The notes under the pieces are model-generated. The model ran no database searches. It was given only the letters and a program-made list of their open reading frames with translations, and was not told where the DNA came from. This document shows, one piece after another, positions 50,447-59,503 of a DNA stretch of 64,000 nt. The stretch is from assembly GCA_017548045.1 (NCBI GenBank), contig JAFYNR010000020.1, positions 1 through 64,000 on the forward strand, in the 5' to 3' direction. The stretch comes from Clostridia bacterium (lineage in GTDB: Bacteria > Bacillota > Clostridia > Oscillospirales > Acutalibacteraceae). The stretch's first letter is position 1. Each line of letters begins with the position of its first letter. Both the position numbers and the translations under genes were made by a program.

Positions 50447-51718
50447 TTACTTATTTTTAATTTTATTGACTATAACACCAAGCCTTGTGTTGTTGAAATT
50501 TTCTTTACGCTGTTCTTTTTTTGTGAGAACCTTTTTGGTAGGTATGGGCTTCACGATATCCGCAAAATTGCCTGCATCAAGGGTTACGGGCTGGCTCATA
50601 CATATACCGCCGTTGCCTTTGAGCTGACATCTTACGTAGCAGCTTATCCTATCCGCATAAGCCGTAAGGTCAAGCACGGAAACAATTTCACCGTCATTTT
50701 CGGCTGTGTCGGCGTGAATGATTTTACCGTCGGCAATCCATTCAACCGCCTTGCAGTTGATACCTTTGACGGTGATTTTCTGTGCGGCTTCATCGCTTTC
50801 AAATGCCGTAAATCGGGGATAATCGCCCTTGCCCTCAAAATCCTCGCCAAGCTCATTCTTTGCATAACGTGCAACGGCAAAGAATTTGCCCTTTTCCATT
50901 GCGTCGCGAAGATTTTCAACGCTGTATACGGGCAGAATAAAATCCATAAAGGCGGTGTCGATTTCCGTCACCCTGTGTGCATCGCTGTTGCCGAATCCCC
51001 ATACGGTGCGCTCACCCTCGGGGATAAGAGTCATCAGAAGCTCATCCCAGAGGATTCTGTCACTGCGGTTGGGTCTGTCGTACATATTCAGAACCTCCAT
51101 ACCCACGCAGGATTTGTAGCGTCTGAATAAATCCGCAAAGTATGCCACGTTTTCGGGCACTCTTGCACATTCGGGGTCTTTGTATGCACCCAGCCAGTCG
51201 GTAGGATGGTTTATGTGAGAAATACCGCCGCTTTTTTCGACGGTTGCAATGGGAATTTCAAAATCGTTTTCCTTGCCGTAAATTCCTTCCAGCACGTCGT
51301 TTGTGAAATAGCCGTTGACGTGGTTTTTCATAAGTGTGAACATATTTGCCTCAATGGTGTCTGTTACGCACATAAGACCTCTGCTTTTTGTTCGGGCATT
51401 CTTTTCAGTTTTATACGTGCCGTCAAGAACGGCTTTGAATTCGGAGGTTGTAAGGTATCTGCGCTTGCCGTGCCAGAGATACTGAAAGCGGAAAAGGGGA
51501 ATGATTGAGGGCTCCTTATCCCACGCCTTGCCCAGAATTCCGTGCTCCGCAAAGGCAAGAATATCAAAATCCTTGTCGTAGAATTCAAATATCATATCCG
51601 CCATTGTGTTGTTGGCATCGCTGTATGTTGAATGGGTGTGCAGATTGGTTTTATAGTGGTTATCGCTGACGGGAATCAGCTTTTCAACCTCTGCATAGGG
51701 GCTTTTTATCTTGAACAT
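50447..51718 (-). CDS. PHP-domain metal-dependent phosphoesterase
   Basis: 423 residues. TNLHTHSTYSDANN is the first PHP metal motif, FAEHGILG the second, ISHINHPTDW the third and GNSDAHR the fourth. A C-terminal beta domain (about 310-400) and a basic tail follow. It may cleave phosphoesters of nucleotides or sugars, with no membrane segment. ATG 51718 overlaps the stop of the upstream gene (TGATG); a GTG three bases earlier is possible. Confidence 0.85.
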   Translation of the reverse strand: MFKIKSPYAEVEKLIPVSDNHYKTNLHTHSTYSDANNTMADMIFEFYDKDFDILAFAEHGILGKAWDKEPSIIPLFRFQYLWHGKRRYLTTSEFKAVLDGTYKTEKNARTKSRGLMCVTDTIEANMFTLMKNHVNGYFTNDVLEGIYGKENDFEIPIATVEKSGGISHINHPTDWLGAYKDPECARVPENVAYFADLFRRYKSCVGMEVLNMYDRPNRSDRILWDELLMTLIPEGERTVWGFGNSDAHRVTEIDTAFMDFILPVYSVENLRDAMEKGKFFAVARYAKNELGEDFEGKGDYPRFTAFESDEAAQKITVKGINCKAVEWIADGKIIHADTAENDGEIVSVLDLTAYADRISCYVRCQLKGNGGICMSQPVTLDAGNFADIVKPIPTKKVLTKKEQRKENFNNTRLGVIVNKIKNK

Positions 51719-53037
51719 CACTTGTTTCCTCCTAAGATTATTTCTGTGTTGTTGTCTGAAAAATCCTTGTTGTTGCCGATGGTGTTTATAAGCATTTCCG
51801 TCAGATTGACCTTTGCTCCGTTTTTGGAAAGCTTAGGTTCGATTTTTCCGATTATGAAGCGGAATCTTTTCAGAAACCTTGAAATTGCGGCGTGAACGGG
51901 GTTGCCCTCGACGAAGGGCATATCGCCCTTGAATATGGAAATGCCGATTTCGCCTGCAAGGTCAATGAATTTCACCTTTTTTATTGATTTGTCAACCTTT
52001 ATGAAAAGAAGTCTGCCCAGAGTGCCGACGGTGATTTTGTTGAGAATTTTCTTTGCGATTTTCTTTATTCCGCCGCCGTCAAGGGCACCGTTTATACGGT
52101 TTTTGATTGAATAATTAAACTGCCTGTCGAAATACTCCTGAAGTGTGAGCCCGTTTGTATCAATGCCGAAGGGGGGAGTGTCAAGGCTTTCAACCCTCAT
52201 CACCGAATTCTCAACGGTGATTTTTCTGTATTTTGCAGGGCTTCCCACAAGGCAGGAGGTGCATACGTCAACAATCCTGTTGCCGTTTTCCGAAACGAAT
52301 TCGTTGATGCTCTGAATATGCATATGACCCGTGAGAATAAGCTCCACCCCGTTATCCGCAAGGAATGAAGCGGCTTTGCGCCAGTCACGGAGCTTTGCAT
52401 CGCCCACAAGGTCGAATACGGGCACTGAGGGGATGAGAGGATAATGGCAGATTGCAAACATGCAGCAACCATCAGACCTTGCCTTGTCAAGCTGAATTTT
52501 CATCCATTCATACAGCTCGCTGTCAATACTGCCCTTTTGCTTATCGGGGCTGTCGCAGTTGATTGCAAGCATTCTTATGCCTTCCTTAACCTCTGCAACG
52601 TAGGAAAGGGTACGGCTGTCAACGGCAAGAGCGTTGCCGTAACCGAAATCACGGTATAAATCGGGGATGATTTCAAAGGGCGTGCCTTCAACCTCAATGC
52701 ACTCATCACCAACAAACGCCCTTGATTTTTCGCCGTAATCGTGGCCTGCGGTGATAACGTAAATCTGCTTGCCTGCCTCTTTGAGCCTGTAAAGCTCCTT
52801 TATGAAGCCCTTATGGCTTTCGATTTCGCCGTTTTTGGTAAGGTCGCCGGGGATAATCACAAGTTCGGTTGATTTATCCTGCGCCAGCTTATTGAAGGTT
52901 GCCTTTACTATATCGCTGCTTTCAGCCATAAAGTATTGCTCACGCTTCATATATTCGTCATATGCCTTGCCGCATGCACCCAGAGAGGGCTCGAAATAAT
53001 GGGTATCCGTAACCAGATAAAAGTTAATGTTTTTCAT
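51718..53037 (-). CDS. Calcineurin-like metallophosphoesterase with an altered GNHD motif
   Basis: 439 residues. Motifs: VTDTHYF (Asp11, His13), PGDLTKNG (Asp65), ITAGHDYG (97-100), AICHYPL and LTGHMHIQ. The third motif is normally GNHD, whose Asn is a metal ligand. Here the residue is Gly98, so metal binding may differ. Residues about 300-439 form a helical, basic extension. The substrate could be a lipid-linked or nucleotide phosphate. It is coupled to the PHP gene. ATG 53037 was chosen over 53043 by spacing to AAGGA. Confidence 0.82.
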   Translation of the reverse strand: MKNINFYLVTDTHYFEPSLGACGKAYDEYMKREQYFMAESSDIVKATFNKLAQDKSTELVIIPGDLTKNGEIESHKGFIKELYRLKEAGKQIYVITAGHDYGEKSRAFVGDECIEVEGTPFEIIPDLYRDFGYGNALAVDSRTLSYVAEVKEGIRMLAINCDSPDKQKGSIDSELYEWMKIQLDKARSDGCCMFAICHYPLIPSVPVFDLVGDAKLRDWRKAASFLADNGVELILTGHMHIQSINEFVSENGNRIVDVCTSCLVGSPAKYRKITVENSVMRVESLDTPPFGIDTNGLTLQEYFDRQFNYSIKNRINGALDGGGIKKIAKKILNKITVGTLGRLLFIKVDKSIKKVKFIDLAGEIGISIFKGDMPFVEGNPVHAAISRFLKRFRFIIGKIEPKLSKNGAKVNLTEMLINTIGNNKDFSDNNTEIILGGNK

Positions 53038-53186
53038 TTTCATCTTTCCTTGAATTTACTCCTGTAAATTATAACATCTTCTGCGTAAAAATACAATAAA
53101 ATATATAAAAAACATAATAATGTCATTGATTTTTTTGTTGTTTTGTGATAACATTGTTTATTATATTTCGCATCGGAGGAATCTTG

Positions 53187-54440
53187 ATGAAAACCGCACT
53201 TGAATACAGCAATAAGTTTGATATTAAAAAGCTTTCACGCTTTGCAGTGAAGGGTATTACCCGAATCTGCAACGAAATCGGTCCCCGTAAGCCCGGCTCA
53301 CCCGAGGAGCTTAAAGCTCAGGAGCTTATGGCAAAGGAGCTTGCAAAATCCTGCGACGAGGTGAATATTGAAGAGTTCAAGGTTCACCGTCAGGCATTTA
53401 TGGGCTTTATTCCCTTTACCGTAGCCTGTGCAGTGGCAAGTGTATTTACATATGCATTCGCAAGCCCGATTATTTCCCTTATCCTTGTTGTTCTCGGCTT
53501 TATTCCTCTGCTGCTTGAATTCGTTATGTATAAGCAGTTTATCGACCCTCTTTTCATCGCTCATCCCAGCCACAACGTTATTGCAAGAAGGGCTCCCAAG
53601 GGCGAAGTGAAGAAGCGTTTTATAATCATCGGCCACGCAGACAGCCAGTTTGAATGGACTCTCAACTATCTTCTCGGCGGCGTAGGTATGAAGCTTGTGC
53701 TTATTCCTGCAGTTGTGGGCCTTGTTGCCGACCTTATCATTGCAATTATCGGCATTATCTGTGCCGGTACTGGCGGTGCTCTTGAAGCCGCCGAGCCCCG
53801 TTGGCTTATGATTCTGGGCTTTGTTGTGGGCTGTGTATTCATTCCCTTCCAGCTTGGCTTCCTTTTCTTCCAGAGCTATACAAAGAGCGTTCCCGGCGCA
53901 AACGATAACCTTACGGGCTGTTACGTAGGCATGTCGGTTGCAAAGGCTATGGCTGAAACCGATACAAGATTTGAAAACACCGAGCTTGTTGTTATCTGCT
54001 CAGGCTCGGAGGAAGCAGGCCTCAGAGGTGCAAAGGCATACGCAAAGGCTCACGAGGATGAGCTTAAAGCGGTTGAAACCTGCGTTATCGGCTGTGACAC
54101 CTTCCGTGACCTTGAAACAATGGCGGTTTATGACCGTGACCTGAGCGGCACAATCAAGCATCACTGGGGTGCAAAGCACCTTGTTCAGAATGCAGGCAAG
54201 AATTGCGGCTACGAACTTAAATTCGAATCAATTTATATCGGTGCCTGCGATGCCGCCGCATTCACCCAGAGAGGCATCCCTGCAACGGGCTTTGCCGCAA
54301 TGGACCCCACACCTCCCCGTTACTATCACACAAGGCTTGACAACGTTGATATGCTCCGTGAGGATGCAATCGCCGCAGGTATCGAAATTATGATTGAAGC
54401 GGCTTGTATGTACGATAAGGAAGGTCTTCCCACCGAATAA
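53187..54440 (+). CDS. Membrane-embedded M28-family metallopeptidase
   Basis: 417 residues from ATG 53187 behind GGAGG. Two hydrophobic regions (about 75-115 and 165-240) interrupt the peptidase fold. Metal and catalytic residues are in IIGHADSQ, PGANDNLTGCY, CSGSEEAGLRG (Glu-Glu) and RYYHTRLDN (His). Length and inserts differ from plain aminopeptidases, so it may process membrane or cell-surface peptides. It is followed closely by the alpha-mannosidase gene. Confidence 0.82.
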   Translation: MKTALEYSNKFDIKKLSRFAVKGITRICNEIGPRKPGSPEELKAQELMAKELAKSCDEVNIEEFKVHRQAFMGFIPFTVACAVASVFTYAFASPIISLILVVLGFIPLLLEFVMYKQFIDPLFIAHPSHNVIARRAPKGEVKKRFIIIGHADSQFEWTLNYLLGGVGMKLVLIPAVVGLVADLIIAIIGIICAGTGGALEAAEPRWLMILGFVVGCVFIPFQLGFLFFQSYTKSVPGANDNLTGCYVGMSVAKAMAETDTRFENTELVVICSGSEEAGLRGAKAYAKAHEDELKAVETCVIGCDTFRDLETMAVYDRDLSGTIKHHWGAKHLVQNAGKNCGYELKFESIYIGACDAAAFTQRGIPATGFAAMDPTPPRYYHTRLDNVDMLREDAIAAGIEIMIEAACMYDKEGLPTE

Positions 54441-54468
54441 TAAATAATTTTCCGAAAGAGGTGTTGTT

Positions 54469-57400
54469 ATGCACACGATAAAACCCGGCGTACTTAAAGA
54501 TATGCACAAACAGCTTGCCAGATATGCATTTCTCTGCAAGCAGAACATTCCCGTATGGGAATATACCAGAGGAACTTTCCTCGGCGACGGCTATGAAATG
54601 GAGGATTTTAAGGGCGAAATCAAAAGCGGCGAAAGATGGTATGCCGCCTACGATTCGGCACATTTCTTCAAGGCTGCCGTAACCGTGCCCGAAGAAATGG
54701 ACGGAAAAGAAATCCGTGCAAAATTGCAGGTGGGCGGCGAAGCACTTGTAAAGCTTAACGGCAAATATATTTCCGGCGCAACAACAAGAGATATTATCCC
54801 CGACAGAACCGAGGTTACCCTCGGCGTTCACAAGGCAGGGGAGGTTCTCAGTTTCGAAATTGAAGCAACCTGCGACTCAATGTATTTCTGCGATGCCGCA
54901 ATGGATGGCGCAAAGTATCAGGAATGCCGTATGGGCGATACATTTATCTTTGTTGCCGATGAGGATTGCGAAGGCTATTTTATTGACATTATGGTAGGCT
55001 TTGAGGCTCTCGAATTTATCAAGGATGAGCACATCAAGGCAAAGGTTTATGCCGCTATTGACGACAGCCTTCACATTGTTGATTATGATTTTGACGAGCC
55101 TCAGGTCAGAAAATCCATTGCCGAGGCAAGAAAATATTATCTTTCGAAGATTGCCGCTATCGATTGGGCGGCACAGAGCAAGATTATCCTTACGGGTCAC
55201 AGCCATATCGACGTTGCGTGGCTCTGGAGAATTCAGGAAAGCATCCGCAAAAGTGCAAGAACCTTTATGAACGTTACGTCACTTATGGACGTTTATCCCG
55301 ATATGACCTTCGGTCAGAGTCAAGCTGTGCTTTATCAGATGATGAAGGACCACTATCCCGAAATCTACGAAAAGATTAAGGAGAAGGTTGCAAATAATCA
55401 GTGGGATATCTGCGGTAACGTATGGGTTGAGGCAGATACAAACCTTGCTTCGGGCGAGGCACTTATCCGTCAGGTGCTTTACGGTACCGAGTTCTTCAGA
55501 AAAGAATTCGGCAAGGTATCCAAAACCTACTGGCTGCCCGACTGCTTCGGCTTCACCTGGGCACTTCCTCAGATTATCAAGGGCTGCGGTATGGAGAATT
55601 TCATTACCTCAAAGCTCAGCTATAACGATACCAACAAGTTCCCTTACAGTATGTTTATGTGGCAGGGCAATAACGGCGACAGAGTCAACGCTCATCTTCT
55701 CAGACCTGCCTATAACTGCACCTATAACATCTGGGAGCTTATGACCTTCGATAACGAATGTAACAACAAGAGTGACCTTAACGTTTCAATGGGTATGTAC
55801 GGCTACGGTGACGGCGGCGGCGGCCCCACAAGAGAGATGATGGAGCGCGGCAAGCGTCTGCGTAACTTCCCCGGTCTGCCCAAAACCGAAATCGGCCACG
55901 TTGACGAATTCTTTGAGCATTATCACGGCATAGAGGACGAGCTTCCCGTATGGAACGGCGAAATGTTCTATGAAAACCACAGAGGCACCTTCACAAGCCA
56001 GGCATTCGTAAAGAAGAACAACAGAAAAGGCGAGTATCTTTTCACAAGAGGCGAAATGCTCAGCGTGTTCGCAGAAAAGCTTCTGGGCAAGGAATATCCC
56101 AAGGAGGAAATTGAAAAGGGCTGGAGAATTCTTATGACCAACCAGTTCCACGATATTCTTCCCGGCTCGTCAATCCACGAGGTGTTTGAGGATTGCCGCA
56201 AGGATTATGCCGTAATGAACAAAATCGGTGATGATATCTATAACGGCGCTCTCAAGGCTCTTTCGGGTGCGGTTACCGCAGATAAAAACAGCATCACCGT
56301 ATGGAATCTGACCAACGCAAGGAGCTATGAGCCTGTTGAGGTTGAGGGTGTTCCCGAGGGTATGTACGTTGCAACGGCAGGCGGCCTTTCGCTTCCCTGT
56401 GCTTACGTAAACGGCAAATTCGTGTTCATTCCCGATTACATCGAGCCTATGAGCTGTAAGACTTATGTGCTCAAAGAGGGCGAGTGCATTTATGCGCCCG
56501 TTGATGCAGGGGATAATTGGCTTGAAAACGCAAATCTCCGCATTGAGCTTGACGAAAGCGGTGTAATCACAAGCATTTACGATAAAATCAATTCCCGTGA
56601 AGCACTTGACGGCAGAGGTAATATTCTCACAATCAGCCTTGATAAGTGTATTCACGAAACCGCCTGGAATCTTGAGCTCAACTACTACAAGAAGATGTGG
56701 GAGCTTAAAGCCGAAAGCCTTGAGCTTGTTGAGAGCAACTCCGTAAGAGCCGTTATCAGAGCAACCTATAAGTTCAATAAATCAACGATTTGGCAGGACG
56801 TTATCCTTTATTCAAACGGCGAAAGCGTTGTGTTTGATACAACCGTTGACTGGCACGAAAGCGACAAGGTTCTCAAGGCAGGCTTCGACGTTTCCGTTAT
56901 CGACACCGATGCAACATACGACATCGCTCACGGTGCAATCAGAAGACCTACCCACTGGAACACAAGCTTTGACCTTACCCGTTTCGAGGTTGCGGCTCAC
57001 AAGTGGGCTGACCTTTCGGAAGGCGGCTTCGGCTGCAGTATCATCAACGACTGCAAGTACGGCTACGATATCCACAACAGCCATATGAGAATAACCCTTA
57101 TGCGTGCGCCCACCTGCCCTGACAGAACAGGCGACCACGGCATAAACACCTTCAAATATGCGTTCCATCCCCATCAGGATGACTGGAGATTTGATACCGT
57201 TCAGCAGGCAATCACCTTCAACGTTCCTCCCGTTGCGGTCTACAACGCAGAGACAACCGAGGGCACTTTCGGCAACGAAATCCGCTTTGTTACCTGGCTT
57301 GATAATAACCTTGCCGTTGATGCAATCAAGAAGGCTCAGGACGGCAGAGGATACATCATCCGTGTTGTTGAGGAAGAGCAGAGGCGCGGCGAGTGTGAGA

Positions 57401-57537
57401 TGAAGCTGAATTTTGCATTTGATAAGGTTTATGAGTGCAATATGATTGAAGAGGATATTGCTGAAATTCCTGCTCAGGATAACGGCTTCTCGTTCAATAT
57501 CAAGCCCTTCCAGGTTAAAACGTTCAGAGTTATATAA
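54469..57537 (+). CDS. Alpha-mannosidase (GH38)
   Basis: 1022 residues without signal peptide, hence cytosolic. It has an N-terminal beta domain, then the GH38 barrel: LTGHSHIDVAWLWR binds zinc, WLPDCFGFTWALPQI carries the nucleophile Asp, and the middle helical domain (LLGKEYPKEEIEKGWRILMTNQFHDILPGSS) and C-terminal beta domains follow. Length matches the family. It would trim mannose from imported N-glycan pieces. It follows the M28 peptidase by 28 bases. Confidence 0.94.
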   Translation: MHTIKPGVLKDMHKQLARYAFLCKQNIPVWEYTRGTFLGDGYEMEDFKGEIKSGERWYAAYDSAHFFKAAVTVPEEMDGKEIRAKLQVGGEALVKLNGKYISGATTRDIIPDRTEVTLGVHKAGEVLSFEIEATCDSMYFCDAAMDGAKYQECRMGDTFIFVADEDCEGYFIDIMVGFEALEFIKDEHIKAKVYAAIDDSLHIVDYDFDEPQVRKSIAEARKYYLSKIAAIDWAAQSKIILTGHSHIDVAWLWRIQESIRKSARTFMNVTSLMDVYPDMTFGQSQAVLYQMMKDHYPEIYEKIKEKVANNQWDICGNVWVEADTNLASGEALIRQVLYGTEFFRKEFGKVSKTYWLPDCFGFTWALPQIIKGCGMENFITSKLSYNDTNKFPYSMFMWQGNNGDRVNAHLLRPAYNCTYNIWELMTFDNECNNKSDLNVSMGMYGYGDGGGGPTREMMERGKRLRNFPGLPKTEIGHVDEFFEHYHGIEDELPVWNGEMFYENHRGTFTSQAFVKKNNRKGEYLFTRGEMLSVFAEKLLGKEYPKEEIEKGWRILMTNQFHDILPGSSIHEVFEDCRKDYAVMNKIGDDIYNGALKALSGAVTADKNSITVWNLTNARSYEPVEVEGVPEGMYVATAGGLSLPCAYVNGKFVFIPDYIEPMSCKTYVLKEGECIYAPVDAGDNWLENANLRIELDESGVITSIYDKINSREALDGRGNILTISLDKCIHETAWNLELNYYKKMWELKAESLELVESNSVRAVIRATYKFNKSTIWQDVILYSNGESVVFDTTVDWHESDKVLKAGFDVSVIDTDATYDIAHGAIRRPTHWNTSFDLTRFEVAAHKWADLSEGGFGCSIINDCKYGYDIHNSHMRITLMRAPTCPDRTGDHGINTFKYAFHPHQDDWRFDTVQQAITFNVPPVAVYNAETTEGTFGNEIRFVTWLDNNLAVDAIKKAQDGRGYIIRVVEEEQRRGECEMKLNFAFDKVYECNMIEEDIAEIPAQDNGFSFNIKPFQVKTFRVI

Positions 57538-57543
57538 AAGAAG

Positions 57544-57582
57544 AATCCCCGAAGAGGCAACCGCCTTTTCGGGGATTGTTTT
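57544..57582. terminator. Terminator between the mannosidase and the flavin-protein gene
   Basis: AATCCCCGAA (57544-57553) pairs with TTCGGGGATT (57568-57577), with an inner AGGC/GCCT stem. Confidence 0.88.
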
Positions 57583-58069
57583 ATCTCATTTTAACCAGAT
57601 CCATTGATTCTTTTCCGCTGAGGTGTTCAATATCCATAACGATAATTGATACCGCCTTGAATCTTACGTCAATCTTTGCGTCAACGTCGGTCTGCGATGC
57701 AAGAGGGGCGTATTTTTTTGTAATAACGTCCATTATCTGCCATTTTTCCTTGTCATCCTCAATGATTCTTGCCTTGCCGAAGGCAACCACACTTCTGAAA
57801 TCTCCCGAAAATTTCTCGGGCTGAGGCTCGTCAACCGTCACAACGCAGAACGAAACCTTGGGGTTTGACCTGATTGCGTCAATTTTATGGCCGCTTTTGG
57901 CAGAGTGAAAATAAATTTTGCCGTCCTCGTAAAAATAGCTCATAGGTACGGTGTAGGGATATCCGTCGTCACCCGATACCGCAAGAATACCCGAGCTTGC
58001 TTCACTGAGTATTTTTTCACATTCTTCTTTTGAAAGCGCCTGCTTGAAGCGTCTTATATCTCTGAACAT
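57581..58069 (-). CDS. Pyridoxamine 5'-phosphate oxidase-family flavoprotein (NimA-like)
   Basis: 162 residues. GILAVSGDDGYPYTVPMSYFYEDGKIYFHSAKSGHKIDAIRSNPKVSFCVV is the FMN-binding split barrel of the PNPOx-like/NimA family. These proteins bind FMN or heme; members reduce nitro compounds or have unknown redox roles. It lies nine bases downstream of an FAD oxidoreductase gene in the same direction, which suggests a shared redox role. Confidence 0.88.
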   Translation of the reverse strand: MFRDIRRFKQALSKEECEKILSEASSGILAVSGDDGYPYTVPMSYFYEDGKIYFHSAKSGHKIDAIRSNPKVSFCVVTVDEPQPEKFSGDFRSVVAFGKARIIEDDKEKWQIMDVITKKYAPLASQTDVDAKIDVRFKAVSIIVMDIEHLSGKESMDLVKMR

Positions 58070-58078
58070 AAATCCACC

Positions 58079-59398
58079 TTATCTGAATGAAAATTCATAT
58101 ACCTTAGCCCAATTCTGAACCCTGCGTACATTCCACTTTTTAGGCATCATTGAGCATACTGCGGCAACCTTGCCCATTCCTACGCCGCAGGCAATAATTT
58201 TTTTGAGAAGCTCTGTGTCACTGCATACCTGCTTCGCCTTGTTGATAAGGTCCTTGGGGTCAACCTTAAGGTTGCCGATACCCGTGAAATCCGCACCCAT
58301 TGTAATAAGGTCGTCTGTAAGGATTTCTTTTTCAAACAGGTAATCCACGTCGTCGGGCGTAAGCTTGAGAAGAAGAAGCTTTGCCTGTGCAAGGGGAGCA
58401 AGGCTTGCACCGAGAAGCTTAAAATAATTCACCTGATAATTCCACAAAGCATCTGCGCTGAATGAATCGGATTTATCCTTGATAACGGCATTTGCCAGCA
58501 CCTTGGCGGCTTTGAGGGTGTTTGCAATACCCGAGCCGATAACGGGCACCGTCATAAATGCGCTGTCACCGATGGCGGCATAGCCATCTGCAACCATAAT
58601 CGAAAGAGGCTGACGCACGGGGATTTCAACAAACTGACCGCCGCGGAGAATTTCCGTGCCCAGACGGGGATTTTCGGCGCGGAGATAATCTGCAAATTTC
58701 TGAGCGTGCTCAAGGTCGAAATCCTCAAATCTGCCTATAAGAAGGTCGGTGTGGTCATCTTCCGAGGCAACCCAGTTGATTCCCTGCTCGCCGCCCTTGA
58801 AAAGCATAACCTTGAATTTTGCTTTCACGGCAACGTCCTCGGCAACGTTGAAAAACGCACGGTAAATGGTGATTTTTTCGTTGCGTGCAACATCCTTTTC
58901 AATGCCGAAGCTTTCGGGAAGGTTGCGCCTTACAGGAGAATTCATACCGCAGGCATCGATGACAAGGTCACCGTAAACGTCGCCCTTTTCCGTCTTAATG
59001 CCTGCAACTCTGTTGCCCAGCACGATGGGGCCTTCAACCTCACAGTCATACACGATTTTAACACCGTATTTAAGTGCGTTGTTTATAAGGAGCTCGTAAA
59101 TATCCCTGCGCTCCATCTTGATTTCAAGCTGATCCTCAGGCACGTGCTGATGAAGTGCCTTTTCGCTTGTGGGACCGAAGAAAGTCATATCCTGTTTGTA
59201 TTCGTATTTATCATCGTCGGGCATATCGATTTCGGCATATTTCAGCGCATCGGGAGCAAAAATATCCGTCCAATCGTAGCCCAGAGTGCCTTTCTTTTTC
59301 TTTTCATAAACGGTTACGTCGTAGCCTGCCTTTGCAAGAAGTGCGGCAGCGGCAATACCGCCGTGACCGAGACCTGCAACAATAATATTCTTACCCAT
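58079..59398 (-). CDS. FAD-dependent oxidoreductase (geranylgeranyl-reductase-like)
   Basis: 439 residues from ATG 59398 behind CGGAGGG. Further upstream in-frame codons have no site. The N-terminus NIIVAGLGHGGIAAAALLAKAGYDVTVYEK is the FAD Rossmann motif. DLVIDACGMNSPVRR and VADGYAAIGDSAFMTVPVIGSGIANTLKAAKVLA are group-specific FAD and NAD segments of the PHBH/GGR superfamily. The substrate may be a lipid or aromatic. It is co-transcribed with the NimA-like gene. Confidence 0.87.
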   Translation of the reverse strand: MGKNIIVAGLGHGGIAAAALLAKAGYDVTVYEKKKKGTLGYDWTDIFAPDALKYAEIDMPDDDKYEYKQDMTFFGPTSEKALHQHVPEDQLEIKMERRDIYELLINNALKYGVKIVYDCEVEGPIVLGNRVAGIKTEKGDVYGDLVIDACGMNSPVRRNLPESFGIEKDVARNEKITIYRAFFNVAEDVAVKAKFKVMLFKGGEQGINWVASEDDHTDLLIGRFEDFDLEHAQKFADYLRAENPRLGTEILRGGQFVEIPVRQPLSIMVADGYAAIGDSAFMTVPVIGSGIANTLKAAKVLANAVIKDKSDSFSADALWNYQVNYFKLLGASLAPLAQAKLLLLKLTPDDVDYLFEKEILTDDLITMGADFTGIGNLKVDPKDLINKAKQVCSDTELLKKIIACGVGMGKVAAVCSMMPKKWNVRRVQNWAKVYEFSFR

Positions 59399-59458
59399 AA
59401 TACCCTCCGAATCAGTCATAATAGTAATAATTATATCATACGGGGCGTATAATATCAA

Positions 59459-59496
59459 TAAAAAACGCCGCACTGTTACAGATGTAACGGCACGGC
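59459..59496 (-). terminator. Terminator of the DUF1846 gene
   Basis: On the minus strand a GTTACA/TGTAAC core with a longer mismatched stem (GCCG...CGGC) is followed by GTTTTTTATT. Confidence 0.7.
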
Positions 59497-59503
59497 AGAG
59501 TGT

